A stretch of DNA of 64,000 nt from Candidatus Scybalocola faecigallinarum (GCA_018711005.1 DVIT01000031.1:1-64000); one strand, 5' to 3'. Shown: positions 9,959-18,484, numbered from the stretch's first letter. Numbers and translations are program-made. Notes: generated from the letters alone by a model not told the origin.

Positions 9959-10375
9959 ATGATTTTAAATCTCATATCGTTACTTTTTGGGCCAAATGAT
10001 GTTTTTATGAACATATTGGAAATTATTTTTTATATTCTGGTTATTATCGGCCAATGGAAGATGTTTGAAAAGGCCGGAGAGAGCGGATGGAAAGCTTTGA
10101 TTCCCATATATAACCTTTATATTTTATATAAGATCGTATGGGATACAAAAGTATTTTGGGTTGAACTTGGGCTGATTCTGTTTTCGTATCTTGTTCCGCT
10201 GATTGGCATTATCGGCCTTATTGGCCTGTTTCTGATTAGCATCGTCCTGCCCTTTAAAGTTGCCTCTGCTTTTGGCCGGGGAATGGGTTTTGGGTTTGGC
10301 CTGCTCTTTTTAGAACCTGTATTTACAATCATCCTTGGTTTTGGGACATCGGAATATTATGGTGCTGATGAATAA
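9959..10375 (+). CDS. DUF5684-type membrane protein
   Basis: A 138-aa integral membrane protein with about four hydrophobic segments. The motif WKMFEKAGESGWKALIPIYN followed by a hydrophobic stretch and KVASAFGRGMGFGFGL is typical of DUF5684, a family sometimes found next to signal peptidase genes and without a known function. The ATG at 9959 follows AAAGGAAGGAG; the longer frame from a GTG at 9902 lacks a ribosome site. It may be cotranscribed with the preceding glycan-binding-type protein, since only 72 bases separate them and no terminator is visible. Confidence 0.75.
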   Translation: MILNLISLLFGPNDVFMNILEIIFYILVIIGQWKMFEKAGESGWKALIPIYNLYILYKIVWDTKVFWVELGLILFSYLVPLIGIIGLIGLFLISIVLPFKVASAFGRGMGFGFGLLFLEPVFTIILGFGTSEYYGADE

Positions 10376-10423
10376 ATCATGAAAAAGATGCGTGATATAA
10401 AAAACTGAAGGAGGCCGACTGAA

Positions 10424-11437
10424 ATGAGAAAAGAAGCATCTTTAGAATTATGGCGTGAGCTTTATCAGATCGCAGATGATATAAAAAAAGCAAAGCCATG
10501 GGAAGTTTTATTTGATACAGAGCTTTTATGTATTGTTCCGGAAGGCGCTGACGAACCTGTATTTGTAAGTATTATGGGCCGGGCCGGACGGTGCTTTGGT
10601 TTTACCGTATACGAAGGCATGGACGGCCTGGCGGATTTTGATATGGTAGCTACTGCGGATGACCACAGAGTGCCTATGGATTATGTTATGTTTGAACAAA
10701 CGTCTCTGTGCTGCTATTGGGGCGATCGGGAGGAAGTGCCCCCTGTGCAGAAGAAAAAGATCACAGCTCTTGGCCTTAAGTACCGGGGCAGGGGCCAGTG
10801 GCCGTATTTTGAATCCTATAAGCGCAGATATATTCCTTATACGCCGGATGAGCGGGAAGTTCAGGTTTTGATCCAGGCCGGCCGCCAGATCCTTGTGCTG
10901 GTGGAAGAAATGGCGGCAGGGACTTTGCGGGCGAATTTTGATGCCGGCGATGCGCTGTGGCGTATTTGGGACAAGGAAACCGGGGCATGGCGCAGTGAGG
11001 TAGCGCCTCAGCCGTATAAGCAAAAGGAATATCCTATGCTGGATCTTCAGGATGAGGTGCTGAAGAAGCGTCTCCAGCGCCGTCCCATGGTGGATGTGTG
11101 CATTATTATGGAATTTGCCTATCTTAATGCAGCCATTAAGGATGAAAAAGAGGACCGTCCCTTAAATCCGTTGATCTTTATGGCGGTAGATGAGGACGAG
11201 GAAATAATCATTTCCATGAACCTGTTAAGCTCCGGGGAAAAGGAAGAAGAAGTAGCACTGGGCTTTTTTGTCAACTATGTTCTCCAGTTTGGACGTCCTG
11301 CGGCAATCCGTGCAAGGAATCCATGGATCCTTACTGCTCTGGAAAAGATGTGTTATGATTGCGATGTGGAAATGTATGAAGATCATATGGATCTGATCGA
11401 TACGCTGATCGCGGATCTGAGAACGCGGATGCAGTAA
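10424..11437 (+). CDS. Conserved protein of DUF7309/DUF6930 type
   Basis: A 337-aa soluble protein with no membrane segment. The N-terminal half (ELYQIADDIKKAKPWEVLFD through a conserved DFDMV/QTSLCCYWGDREE region) resembles DUF7309, and the C-terminal part (about 205-335, ending DHMDLIDTLIADLRTRM) resembles DUF6930. These families occur together in Bacillota and have no established role. The start follows AAGGAGGCCGACTGAA. A terminator-like hairpin follows about 90 bases downstream. The family assignment is from memory of conserved patterns. Confidence 0.7.
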   Translation: MRKEASLELWRELYQIADDIKKAKPWEVLFDTELLCIVPEGADEPVFVSIMGRAGRCFGFTVYEGMDGLADFDMVATADDHRVPMDYVMFEQTSLCCYWGDREEVPPVQKKKITALGLKYRGRGQWPYFESYKRRYIPYTPDEREVQVLIQAGRQILVLVEEMAAGTLRANFDAGDALWRIWDKETGAWRSEVAPQPYKQKEYPMLDLQDEVLKKRLQRRPMVDVCIIMEFAYLNAAIKDEKEDRPLNPLIFMAVDEDEEIIISMNLLSSGEKEEEVALGFFVNYVLQFGRPAAIRARNPWILTALEKMCYDCDVEMYEDHMDLIDTLIADLRTRMQ

Positions 11438-11529
11438 ACGGCAGGGCTGCATTATAATTTGTAACCGTTCGGCCTGCTGAACTCATATTGTAATTCTTTT
11501 TTTGATCCAAATATCATTTTTTTTACAGG

Positions 11530-11580
11530 TCCGCAGTTTTCGGAATGTCTCCAAAAACCGCGGATCTGCTTTTTTGTTTT
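11530..11580 (+). terminator. Rho-independent terminator
   Basis: An 11-bp stem (tccgcagtttt / aaaaccgcgga with one mismatch) is followed by a T-rich tract (ctgcttttttgtttttt). It separates the DUF gene from the ECF transporter operon. Confidence 0.75.
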
Positions 11581-11766
11581 TTTCCGGTTTTGGGATGCCG
11601 GCCGGACCTTTGCTTCGCGCTTTCAGCGATCTCACCCTTTTCGGCTTCTCGCAGAAAAATAATTTTCATTTCTGAATAAAAAGAAATTTTATTTACATTT
11701 TACAATTCCATGAAAACAAATTTTACGTTTCTCCAGTATAGTAAAACTACAAAATGCATCACAAGA

Positions 11767-11871
11767 TACATTGAGGCTTATGAAAGGCAGATGCGCCAGG
11801 CATCTGCCGGAAAAATGTGGCTATCCCTTCGGGGATATGTAATGGCCTTAAATGCAGGCCAAAAAAGGAGG
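11767..11871 (+). promoter_or_regulatory. Structured 5' leader of the ECF operon (candidate riboswitch)
   Basis: Three consecutive hairpins precede the S-component gene: ggcagatg/catctgcc (11786-11808), tatccc-ttcg-gggata (11822-11837) and tggcct/aggcca (11843-11861). A tacat/atgta pair (11767-11771 with 11837-11841) could close the first two into a three-way junction. The last stem abuts the AGGAGG ribosome site (11866-11871), so its folding could gate translation. I could not match it to a known riboswitch consensus (TPP, cobalamin, THF, purine, guanidine and ZTP were considered). Confidence 0.45.
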
Positions 11872-11881
11872 AAATTTTACT

Positions 11882-12733
11882 ATGGAGACGATGAAAAAAC
11901 AAACTGCATCTCAGTCCCAAAAGCTGATGGTCTTTGTGCTGACCATGGCGCTGTACGGACTGGCAACACTTTTTACAGAGCTGATCCCAAGCTTTCAGGT
12001 AGGGATCGTGGAATTTTCTGTGGAGTATTTCTTATTTATCCCGCTGACGCTGGCGATGCTTTTTGATCCTATGTCCGTGGCGCTGGGAGCGGCAACCGGC
12101 GAGCTGGTTTTCTCAGAAATCATGCTGGGACAGTTTGGCGGCCTTGGCGAGCTGGAAAAATTTATCACCCTTACCATTGGCATTTATATTGCCGGAAGAA
12201 TGGTGGCAAATCCTGCAAAGCGCAAGATGGTAGGCATTGCGGCCATGTCAGGCGTAGTGATCCAGCAGTTTTTAGGTATGGTTGTGGATATTTTAAAGGT
12301 GCAGTTTGCAGTTACGGACTTTGAAGCTGTAGCCGGACTGCCGGAAAGTGTTTTTGCTACAGAAGGCTTTGCATTTTTGAACGACGTACTTTTTTCAGGT
12401 ATTTTATTCTGCCTGCTGCCTACGCTGTTTTTAGTGCCGAAGCTGTACGGAAAGATCGAGCCCCTTCTTGGCATGGCTCCCAGAACAAAGGAAACCGCTC
12501 TTGGCGCTATCAACCCCAAGGTAATTATCGGATGCGTCATTGCCTTTGCCGCAGCTGTCTGTTCAGAAATGCTGGCTGAAAGCGGCATGGCCATTATTGA
12601 CTGGGAAGCAGGATGGGCAGGCAGCACCACGGCTCTGGCTGTTGGAATGATCGTGGCCGCAGTGGCAGCCATTATTATCCTTGTTGTTATGAAGAAAATG
12701 GCAGAGCCCAAACATGAGGAGGAGATGGGCTGA
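11882..12733 (+). CDS. ECF transporter substrate-binding (S) component
   Basis: A 283-aa membrane protein with about seven hydrophobic segments and conserved small-residue packing typical of ECF S components. It confers substrate specificity on an energy-coupling-factor transporter. It is longer than the usual 180-220 aa of vitamin S components. The family is often left unassigned, so the substrate (vitamin, metal or nucleobase-like) cannot be told from sequence. The start at 11882 has AAAAAAGGAGG upstream; an in-frame ATG at 11852 lies inside the leader hairpin. It is two bases from the ATPase gene, forming an operon with ecfA and ecfT. Confidence 0.8.
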   Translation: METMKKQTASQSQKLMVFVLTMALYGLATLFTELIPSFQVGIVEFSVEYFLFIPLTLAMLFDPMSVALGAATGELVFSEIMLGQFGGLGELEKFITLTIGIYIAGRMVANPAKRKMVGIAAMSGVVIQQFLGMVVDILKVQFAVTDFEAVAGLPESVFATEGFAFLNDVLFSGILFCLLPTLFLVPKLYGKIEPLLGMAPRTKETALGAINPKVIIGCVIAFAAAVCSEMLAESGMAIIDWEAGWAGSTTALAVGMIVAAVAAIIILVVMKKMAEPKHEEEMG

Positions 12734-12735
12734 AT

Positions 12736-14544
12736 ATGAACGTCATTGAGATAGAAAATCTGACTTTTTCCTATCCCGGTGCAAAAATCCCTACCCTTAA
12801 AAATATCAGCCTGACTGTAGAACAGGGCGACTTCCTGGCGATCGTTGGAAACAACGGCTGCGGGAAGTCAACCCTGTGTAAGGCCATGAACGGGCTGATC
12901 CCTAATTTTATTACCGGGGAATTTCAGGGCAAGGTTTTAGCCGGAGGACTGGATACACAAAAAACCGATGTGGGAACGTTGGCATGTAAGGTAGGCTATG
13001 TTTATCAGGATTTTGAAAATCAAATTGTGCGGCCTACGGTTTTAGACGATGCCTCTTATGCGTGTATGAATTATGCAATGAAAGATTATCTGGACAGAGG
13101 CAGGGATGCATTGAAAAAATGCGGTCTGGAAGGCCGGGAAAATGATTATATCTGGCAGCTTTCCGGCGGTCAGACCCATTTACTTGCTTTGGCAGGGGCA
13201 GTATCCCTCCAGCCGGACGTTCTTATTTTAGACGAGCCCATTGCCCAGCTGGATCCGGGCCATGCAGACCGGATCTATGAAGTGTTAAAGGATCTGAATG
13301 AAAATTATGGAAAGACCATTATTGTGATCGAACATCATACAGAATATATTGCTGACTATTGTAAGCATGTGCTTCTTTTAAAAGATGGAAATGTGGCATG
13401 GAAGCTTCCGGCAGACGAAGCCCTGCGCCATGTTAAAGATCTGACGGCATGTAATATTTTCCCGCCCCAGGTAACCCGGGCGGCGTATGCGCTGAAACAG
13501 CGCCATGTACTGCCATTGACAACCAGTCTGCCGACAACCGTTGCTCAGGGAATGGAGATTTTTAAAGCTTTGGCCAATGAAAGCGCTTTAACTAATGAAA
13601 AGGTTTTGGCCAACGAAAGTACCCTGTCTGAAGAAAAGGGCAAAGCAGCAGATACGGCAGCCTCTGTTGCCGTCGGAGCAGCGCCTTGCCAGGCAGATGC
13701 TCAGGCGGCTGTGGAATTTCAGGATCTTTCCCTGTCTTACCGCAGCGTTAAGGGAAAGCCCCATACAGTGTTTGACCACTTAAATCTGACGGTCCGTAAA
13801 GGCGAAAAGATCGCCCTGATCGGATCCAACGGAGCGGGCAAGTCCACATTAATGAAACTGATGATCGGCCTTTTAAAGGCCGGGAGCGGTCAGGTCAGCG
13901 TGTTTGGACAGCCGGTGCGCTCCATTAAGCGGGACGCCCTGTCCCGTCTGGTTTCCCTGGTGTATCAAAACCCGGAGGAAATGTTTATTAAAGATTCTAT
14001 TGAAGCGGATATTGCCTATGCCATGAAGGTGCGTGGAATCAGCCGCTGGGAGGAACGGACAAAGGAGCTTTTAGAGCAGTTTCGTCTCACAGAGCTTAAA
14101 GACAGAGACGGCCGTCTCCTTTCCGGCGGGCAGATGCGCCGGGCCAGCCTGGCTATCGGCATTGCCTTAAATCCCCAGATCCTGCTGCTGGATGAACCTA
14201 CGGCCAACCTGGATATTGCTACTCGCCGGGAAATACTCACCACCCTGGAGGCAATGAAGGATATGACCGATACGGTGATGATCGCTACCCATGACATGCA
14301 GCTTGTATGTGAGTGGGCTCAGAGGATTATTGTTCTTTATCAGGGGACTGTGATTGCCGATGGTACGCGGGATGAGATTTTTGGAAATGCCCGGGTCCGC
14401 CAGCTTACCGGGATCCGGCCGCCGGAAATTTTTGATATGGGACAGGCTTTAGATCCTGATGCTTATTGTTATACTATTGATGCCTTTGTTGACCGGTTTG
14501 GAGGAATGGAAAATGTCTGGAATGACCAGAAAGCTTTCGGATAA
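12736..14544 (+). CDS. ECF transporter fused double ATPase (EcfA-EcfA')
   Basis: A 602-aa cytoplasmic protein of two ABC ATPase domains in tandem. The first (about 1-235) has Walker A GNNGCGKST at 38-46, signature LSGGQ and Walker B VLILDEPIAQLD. The second (about 330-560) has Walker A GSNGAGKST near 363, signature LLSGGQ and Walker B LLLDEPTANLD. Between them is a low-complexity linker with repeated ANES/TNEK units (about 275-310). In most ECF systems these are two proteins; here they are fused. It energises transport through EcfT, whose gene overlaps its 3' end by 32 bases. Confidence 0.92.
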   Translation: MNVIEIENLTFSYPGAKIPTLKNISLTVEQGDFLAIVGNNGCGKSTLCKAMNGLIPNFITGEFQGKVLAGGLDTQKTDVGTLACKVGYVYQDFENQIVRPTVLDDASYACMNYAMKDYLDRGRDALKKCGLEGRENDYIWQLSGGQTHLLALAGAVSLQPDVLILDEPIAQLDPGHADRIYEVLKDLNENYGKTIIVIEHHTEYIADYCKHVLLLKDGNVAWKLPADEALRHVKDLTACNIFPPQVTRAAYALKQRHVLPLTTSLPTTVAQGMEIFKALANESALTNEKVLANESTLSEEKGKAADTAASVAVGAAPCQADAQAAVEFQDLSLSYRSVKGKPHTVFDHLNLTVRKGEKIALIGSNGAGKSTLMKLMIGLLKAGSGQVSVFGQPVRSIKRDALSRLVSLVYQNPEEMFIKDSIEADIAYAMKVRGISRWEERTKELLEQFRLTELKDRDGRLLSGGQMRRASLAIGIALNPQILLLDEPTANLDIATRREILTTLEAMKDMTDTVMIATHDMQLVCEWAQRIIVLYQGTVIADGTRDEIFGNARVRQLTGIRPPEIFDMGQALDPDAYCYTIDAFVDRFGGMENVWNDQKAFG

Positions 14545-15349
14545 TATCCTGGATAAGTTTTCCATGGATTTTTTAAGAAACCAGGTACTAAAAAATGCCT
14601 ACGGCAATGATGATACGTTGATTGCAAAAATGGATCCCCGGGTGCTGATTGCCTGGTATTTGTTTTTTGGCATTGTCCCCTGGTTTGCCAATGATCTTAT
14701 CTTTTTGCTGATGTCTTTTATGATCGTTGTGGTAACAACACTAATGGCCCGGGTAGCCGGGCTTGTCCTGGCTTTATTTATCCTGGGCGTCTTTTCCCAG
14801 ACCGGGTATCTGCTTATTGCCACATTGATCTTTGGCGGAGACGCATCAGCCATTGTGCCGCTGCTGATCCTTACATTAAAAGTAGCTACCATATCCCTGG
14901 CATCCATTACTGTATTTTCCGGATTAGATCCGGACCGGCTTGCTAACGGGCTTATGTGGTACAAGTGTCCGGAGCGCCTGTCATTTTCCATTTCCTATGC
15001 TTACCGGATGCTGCCCATGCTTATGGAAGAATTTCAAAATGTGCTTTTATCTTACCGTATGCGGGGAAATCCTCCCGATAACTCCACATTCACAGGAAAG
15101 ATTAAATATCTGGTCTATCAGGTAAAGGTGATCATCCATGCTTTTTATCCGCTGATGCTAAATACAGCCAAACGTTCCCGCACAACTGTGGAAGCGCTGG
15201 AAATAAAAGGCTACCGTTATGCGGCTGTAAATAAAGAAGTGAAAAAAATGAAATTAGCTTCCCTAAAAGTTACATATAATGATATGATATTTTTAGCTGT
15301 TTCCTTTTTGTGTGTATCCATCAGCCTGTTATTGACCAGCATTTTATGA
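14513..15349 (+). CDS. ECF transporter transmembrane component EcfT
   Basis: A 278-aa membrane protein with about five to six membrane segments, the coupling subunit of the ECF transporter. It contains EcfT-type cytoplasmic coupling motifs with Arg after small residues (YRMRGNP at about 183 and TAKRSRTTVEALEIKGYR near 220), which contact the two ATPase domains. The ATG at 14513 has GGAGG 9 bases upstream; the longer frame overlapping ecfA further is not supported. It is the third gene of the transporter operon. Confidence 0.88.
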   Translation: MSGMTRKLSDNILDKFSMDFLRNQVLKNAYGNDDTLIAKMDPRVLIAWYLFFGIVPWFANDLIFLLMSFMIVVVTTLMARVAGLVLALFILGVFSQTGYLLIATLIFGGDASAIVPLLILTLKVATISLASITVFSGLDPDRLANGLMWYKCPERLSFSISYAYRMLPMLMEEFQNVLLSYRMRGNPPDNSTFTGKIKYLVYQVKVIIHAFYPLMLNTAKRSRTTVEALEIKGYRYAAVNKEVKKMKLASLKVTYNDMIFLAVSFLCVSISLLLTSIL

Positions 15350-15366
15350 AGAAAGAAGGATGAACC

Positions 15367-16158
15367 ATGTATATTGATTTTCATACCCATGGAAAGCTGG
15401 CCAAGAAGCTGCCTTTTTCCACGGTATACACAGACTGGCTTTTTTCAGAAGCTAAAAATGCAGGACTGGATGCCCTGTGTCTTACGGAACACTTTAACAC
15501 CCTTCAGTTTGAGGATCTGTACCGCTATGTGTTAGCTTCCGGAGACCGCCAGGGGGATGCCATTATCCTGAAAAACGGCCTTAAAGTATTTCCCGGCATG
15601 GAAACAGACATTGCCGAAGGCGGGCACATTTTATCTGTTGGTCCGGCAGAGGCGATCCTTGAGTTAAACGCCCGTTTAAAGCCCCATATGGAAAAGGAAC
15701 GATTTCTTCCTTTTAGCCGGCTTATGGATCTTTTTGATGAGTATCCGGTGATCGTGGGGGGCGGACATCCCTTCCGTGAGGGCGGCCATATTCCCCAGCT
15801 TCCGGAAAATGAGCTGCGGCGGCTGCATTTTTTAGATCTTAACGGAAAGGATGTAGCCTATGACTGTGAGGGAACCCGGGAAAAAACGGAAAATCTTGCA
15901 AAACAGCTTGGGATCCCTGTGGTGGCCGGCAGTGACACCCATCAGGCTGTACAGTACGGGTGTATTAAAAATGAATTTGCAAAAGATTGCTCGGATATAA
16001 AGACCCTGTATGTGGAAATGCTCCAGGGGAATTATGAAATCCATATCCTTCCGGAGGCCGCGTTCCATGTGCGCACCGCAGGGCTTTTAAAACGGTCCTT
16101 AAAGGAAATTTATGCCCTTGGCGGCGATTATGTTTCGGTTCTTGTATCCGGAGAATAA
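15367..16158 (+). CDS. PHP-domain phosphoesterase family protein
   Basis: A 263-aa protein with the PHP metal-binding fold. Visible ligands are DFHTHG (D4, H6, H8), LTEHFN, an acidic GMETD, GGGHPFR and a late SDTHQ. Members hydrolyse phosphate esters such as histidinol phosphate or nucleotides; this one resembles uncharacterised PHP proteins rather than HisK. It lies 17 bases after ecfT and 24 before the RpiR regulator, so it is probably part of the same operon and may act on the imported compound, which is inference. Confidence 0.82.
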   Translation: MYIDFHTHGKLAKKLPFSTVYTDWLFSEAKNAGLDALCLTEHFNTLQFEDLYRYVLASGDRQGDAIILKNGLKVFPGMETDIAEGGHILSVGPAEAILELNARLKPHMEKERFLPFSRLMDLFDEYPVIVGGGHPFREGGHIPQLPENELRRLHFLDLNGKDVAYDCEGTREKTENLAKQLGIPVVAGSDTHQAVQYGCIKNEFAKDCSDIKTLYVEMLQGNYEIHILPEAAFHVRTAGLLKRSLKEIYALGGDYVSVLVSGE

Positions 16159-16182
16159 AATCTGACAGCAGGAGATGAGTAA

Positions 16183-17001
16183 ATGGCACTGGATTTATTG
16201 CCTGTAGAAAATGAATTTACAAAAGCGGATGGGCAGATCATGGAGTTTATTACAAGCCATCCCGATGAATTTTTGTTTATGAGCATCGGACAGCTGGCCC
16301 GGCATTTGGGCCTGTCCGATGCAACCGTTTCCCGCTTTGCCCGCCATGTGGGCTGCCGGGACTTTAAAGAGCTGAAGGCAACGGTTATGGAGCAGAACAG
16401 CCAGAAGGCCACGCCGGCGGCTAAAGCCGCCCGGACGCTGTTAAAGGAGGATCATTTTGGCCTGGACAGTTGGCTGGAATTTCAGCAGCAGTGTCTTCAA
16501 AAGACGCTGGAGCATCTGGATGAGGACATATTTAACAAAGCTGCAGATGAGATCCTTCAGGCAAAACGGATATTTATCCATGCCAAAAGTGCTTCTGCGT
16601 CTCTTGGACAGCTTCTTATGTTCCGCCTGCGCCGCCTGGGGCTGAATGTTTCCCTGCTGCCGTCCGGCGGTTCGGAAATCTGGGAGGGCCTGGCAGGGGC
16701 CGGCGCCGGAGATCTGGTAGTCATGTTCAGTTTCTCAAAGGTTTCCAGGGAAGGCCGCGGGATCTTAAACTATGCGCCTGAGGCCGGCTATAAAACTCTG
16801 GCATTTACAAGCCGGCTTTACGTTCCGGCGGACCAGCGGGCAGACATGAACCTGTTTGTCTACCGGGGTGAGGAAAATGAATACCATTCCATGGCTGCTC
16901 CGGCTGCTGTGGTGGATGCTCTGATCATGGCCATAACACAGCGCATGGGGGCAGAATCGGCCCAGCGTCTGGCGCGGCTCCATGAATTAAAGAATATGTA
17001 G
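16183..17001 (+). CDS. RpiR/MurR family transcriptional regulator
   Basis: A 272-aa regulator. The N-terminal helix-turn-helix (about 20-80) includes QLARHLGLSDATVSRFARHV. The C-terminal SIS domain (about 115-250) starts at KRIFIHAKSASASLGQL and would bind a phosphosugar or similar ligand. The position at the end of the ECF-PHP cluster suggests it senses a metabolite of that pathway. It has a good ribosome site (CAGGAGATGAGTAA). A hairpin follows its stop. Confidence 0.88.
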   Translation: MALDLLPVENEFTKADGQIMEFITSHPDEFLFMSIGQLARHLGLSDATVSRFARHVGCRDFKELKATVMEQNSQKATPAAKAARTLLKEDHFGLDSWLEFQQQCLQKTLEHLDEDIFNKAADEILQAKRIFIHAKSASASLGQLLMFRLRRLGLNVSLLPSGGSEIWEGLAGAGAGDLVVMFSFSKVSREGRGILNYAPEAGYKTLAFTSRLYVPADQRADMNLFVYRGEENEYHSMAAPAAVVDALIMAITQRMGAESAQRLARLHELKNM

Positions 17002-17049
17002 CAGTTCAGCCATCTGAACTGCTGCTAATCCTTTCAGAATTTTTTTTAT
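17001..17049 (+). terminator. Terminator after the RpiR gene
   Basis: A 9-bp perfect stem gcagttcag / ctgaactgc sits right at the stop codon, and a run of eight T occurs about 18 bases further on. Confidence 0.5.
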
Positions 17050-17141
17050 TATCACTTGACATTGGCTGCCGAAGGGTGTATATTACAAAATGTCCGAAAT
17101 CATAATATCTGATTTTTGATTAAATCCTGGAGGTGAGCTAA

Positions 17142-17588
17142 ACGAAGGATGACAGGAAGAATGATACATTAATAGGATTCCGGGATGCAACACGAAGACT
17201 GGACGATCTGTATGGATTTTTCCCAAAGTATTTTGGATTGTCCGAACCGGAATACTGGTCTTTAGTGTTGATCTATGAAGGCGTTCAGACGCAAAGCCGG
17301 ATCAGTGAGCAGCTGTGCCTCAGCCGACAGACACTGAACTCGGCATTTAAGCTTTTGGTGAAAAAGGATCTGATCCGGCTGGAGCCATTAGAAACGGATC
17401 AGAGGACGAAAAGAGCGATCTTAACGTCTGCCGGACAAGAGCTTGCAGAGCGGATCGCAGGTGATATGCATTATATTGAAGGCCAGGCATGGGGAAAGCT
17501 TGAGAAAAACGAGCAGGAAATGCTGGCCAAATTAACGCAAAAATATGCCTGTGTTCTTAAAGAAATTTTATCTGCTGTTAAAAATTAA
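17142..17588 (+). CDS. MarR family regulator with a missing standard start codon
   Basis: A winged-helix MarR protein of about 148 aa if read from the best ribosome site. Recognition region: SRISEQLCLSRQTLNSAFKL, then a wing with LEPLETDQRTKRAILT. The coding frame is open from 17142, directly after an in-frame TAA, and GGAGGTGA sits at ideal distance, but the codon there is ACG, not ATG. The first standard initiator in frame is TTG at 17238, which would remove the first 32 residues. The ATG at 17149 is in another frame and ends after seven codons. It precedes a heterodimeric ABC exporter, the usual partner of such regulators; that exporter is broken here, so the regulator may be decaying too. 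Confidence 0.65.
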   Translation, partial: TKDDRKNDTLIGFRDATRRLDDLYGFFPKYFGLSEPEYWSLVLIYEGVQTQSRISEQLCLSRQTLNSAFKLLVKKDLIRLEPLETDQRTKRAILTSAGQELAERIAGDMHYIEGQAWGKLEKNEQEMLAKLTQKYACVLKEILSAVKN

Positions 17589-17688
17589 AACGACAATCAT
17601 CGGAGGATTTACAGTCGCAACTGGAAGATCGGAGAAGATGTCGAGTGCGCTCGGTTACTTGAAAAAGCAGCCGGGCGCTATTTTTTTT

Positions 17689-17744
17689 GGATTGCGTGAG
17701 CACGGAGTGCGGAGCAATCCGTATCTCATGCCCATTTGTTGGGC
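17689..17744 (+). repeat. Pair of intergenic inverted repeats
   Basis: A ggattgc / gcaatcc stem (17689-17720) is followed by gccca / tgggc (17730-17744). It lies in the 193-bp gap between the MarR gene and the ABC exporter fragment, just before a T-rich stretch. It could be a small extragenic palindrome or an attenuator. Confidence 0.4.
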
Positions 17745-17781
17745 AACTCATATTATTTTTTGTAAGAAAGGATAAACAAAA

Positions 17782-18078
17782 ATGAAACTTATTTTGCGAT
17801 TTTTAAAGCCCCACTGGAAACTGTTTGTGATTACAGTTATCCTGCTGATCCTGGATGTTATGGGGGCATTATTTATCCCAACGCTGGCAGCACAAATGCT
17901 GAATCTGGGAACATCCGGCAGTTCATTTACTCAAATGTGGCATGTGGGTGTGCAGATGGCGGTCATTTCTGTGATTTCCGGAATTTGCGCCATTATTGGC
18001 GGATATACATGTGCTGCACTGGCTGCGCGCATTGGTAAGGATATGCGTTCGGCCATTTATAAAAAATCATTGAAACTT
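17782..18078 (+). pseudogene. 5' fragment of an ABC exporter gene, interrupted by the element
   Basis: The first 99 codons of a fused permease-ATPase half-transporter are present (FLKPHWKLFVITVILLILDV start, two membrane segments, then KDMRSAIYKKSLKL). The frame breaks at 18078, where the integrative element begins. It resumes exactly in frame at 31211 with SIYDFRQFGTASITTRTVSD, the continuation expected for this family. An AAAGGA ribosome site precedes the ATG. After the junction the fragment reads 29 element-derived codons before a stop. Confidence 0.88.
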
Positions 18079-18079
18079 T

Positions 18080-18102
18080 GGTTTAACAGTGATAAGGAAC
18101 TA
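18080..18102 (+). repeat. Left inverted end of the element
   Basis: GGTTTAACAGTGATAAGGAA and the next bases match the reverse complement of the right end at 19 of 23 positions, beginning immediately after the TT core. Only four substitutions separate the ends. Confidence 0.85.
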
Positions 18103-18148
18103 ATCACTTATCAACTGTTAGCTGACGGTATCCGGGGTGCATATGGAC

Positions 18149-18190
18149 AAATCCCGTCTGATTTCTAACAGGAAGTCAGACGGGATTTTC
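18149..18190 (+). terminator. Strong hairpin terminator at the left end of the element
   Basis: A 13-bp stem aaatcccgtctga / tcagacgggattt with a 14-base loop, followed by TTTTC. It would insulate the element from host transcription entering from the ABC gene. Confidence 0.75.
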
Positions 18191-18221
18191 GCTTTATATT
18201 ACGAATTATGGAGGACATACC

Positions 18222-18470
18222 ATGAAAACCTAACTATCTTGTGCCTACAATATGGACAACTGCTGTGTGGAACTTAAATTTGCAAACGGTAGCATGATTG
18301 CGATTGATACAATTGCAGTTGAGAATGAAGTTGCTGACAATTTGTATCAGCGATCAGAACTGGATTATCTGATCTACAATGACCCGATTGGCTATACCAA
18401 CTTGATTTTGAATGGTGATCCTGTAAAATATCTGAAAACCATTACTGTGTATAAACCCTTTGAAAATTGA
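18222..18470 (+). pseudogene. Small DUF6061-like element protein with early stop codon
   Basis: From an ATG at 18222 with GGAGG upstream the frame reads Met-Lys-Thr-stop (TAA), then stays open through LSCAYNMDNCCVELKF to 18470. From the internal ATG at 18252 it gives a 72-aa protein ending TVYKPFEN. Similar 70-80 aa proteins (DUF6061) are frequent passengers of clostridial elements. The stop at codon 4 is one base from CAA, so this looks like a recent nonsense change; translation might restart at 18252, which lacks a good ribosome site. Function unknown. Confidence 0.6.
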
Positions 18471-18484
18471 GCACACTATCCGAT

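Noticed and set aside
11700-11881. TPP, cobalamin, THF or other known vitamin riboswitch before the ECF operon
   Set aside because: Hallmark sequences of these classes are not present; kept only as an unassigned structured leader.
12184-12711. 175-aa minus-strand open frame
   Set aside because: Shadow of the ECF S component; composition is that of reversed hydrophobic codons and it has no ribosome site.
17545-17775. 76-aa plus-strand open frame after the MarR gene
   Set aside because: It overlaps the end of the MarR gene in another frame and then reads through inverted repeats; no homology-like content.
18078-18110. Integration into a tRNA gene
   Set aside because: The junction lies in an ABC exporter reading frame; no tRNA sequence is present at either end.
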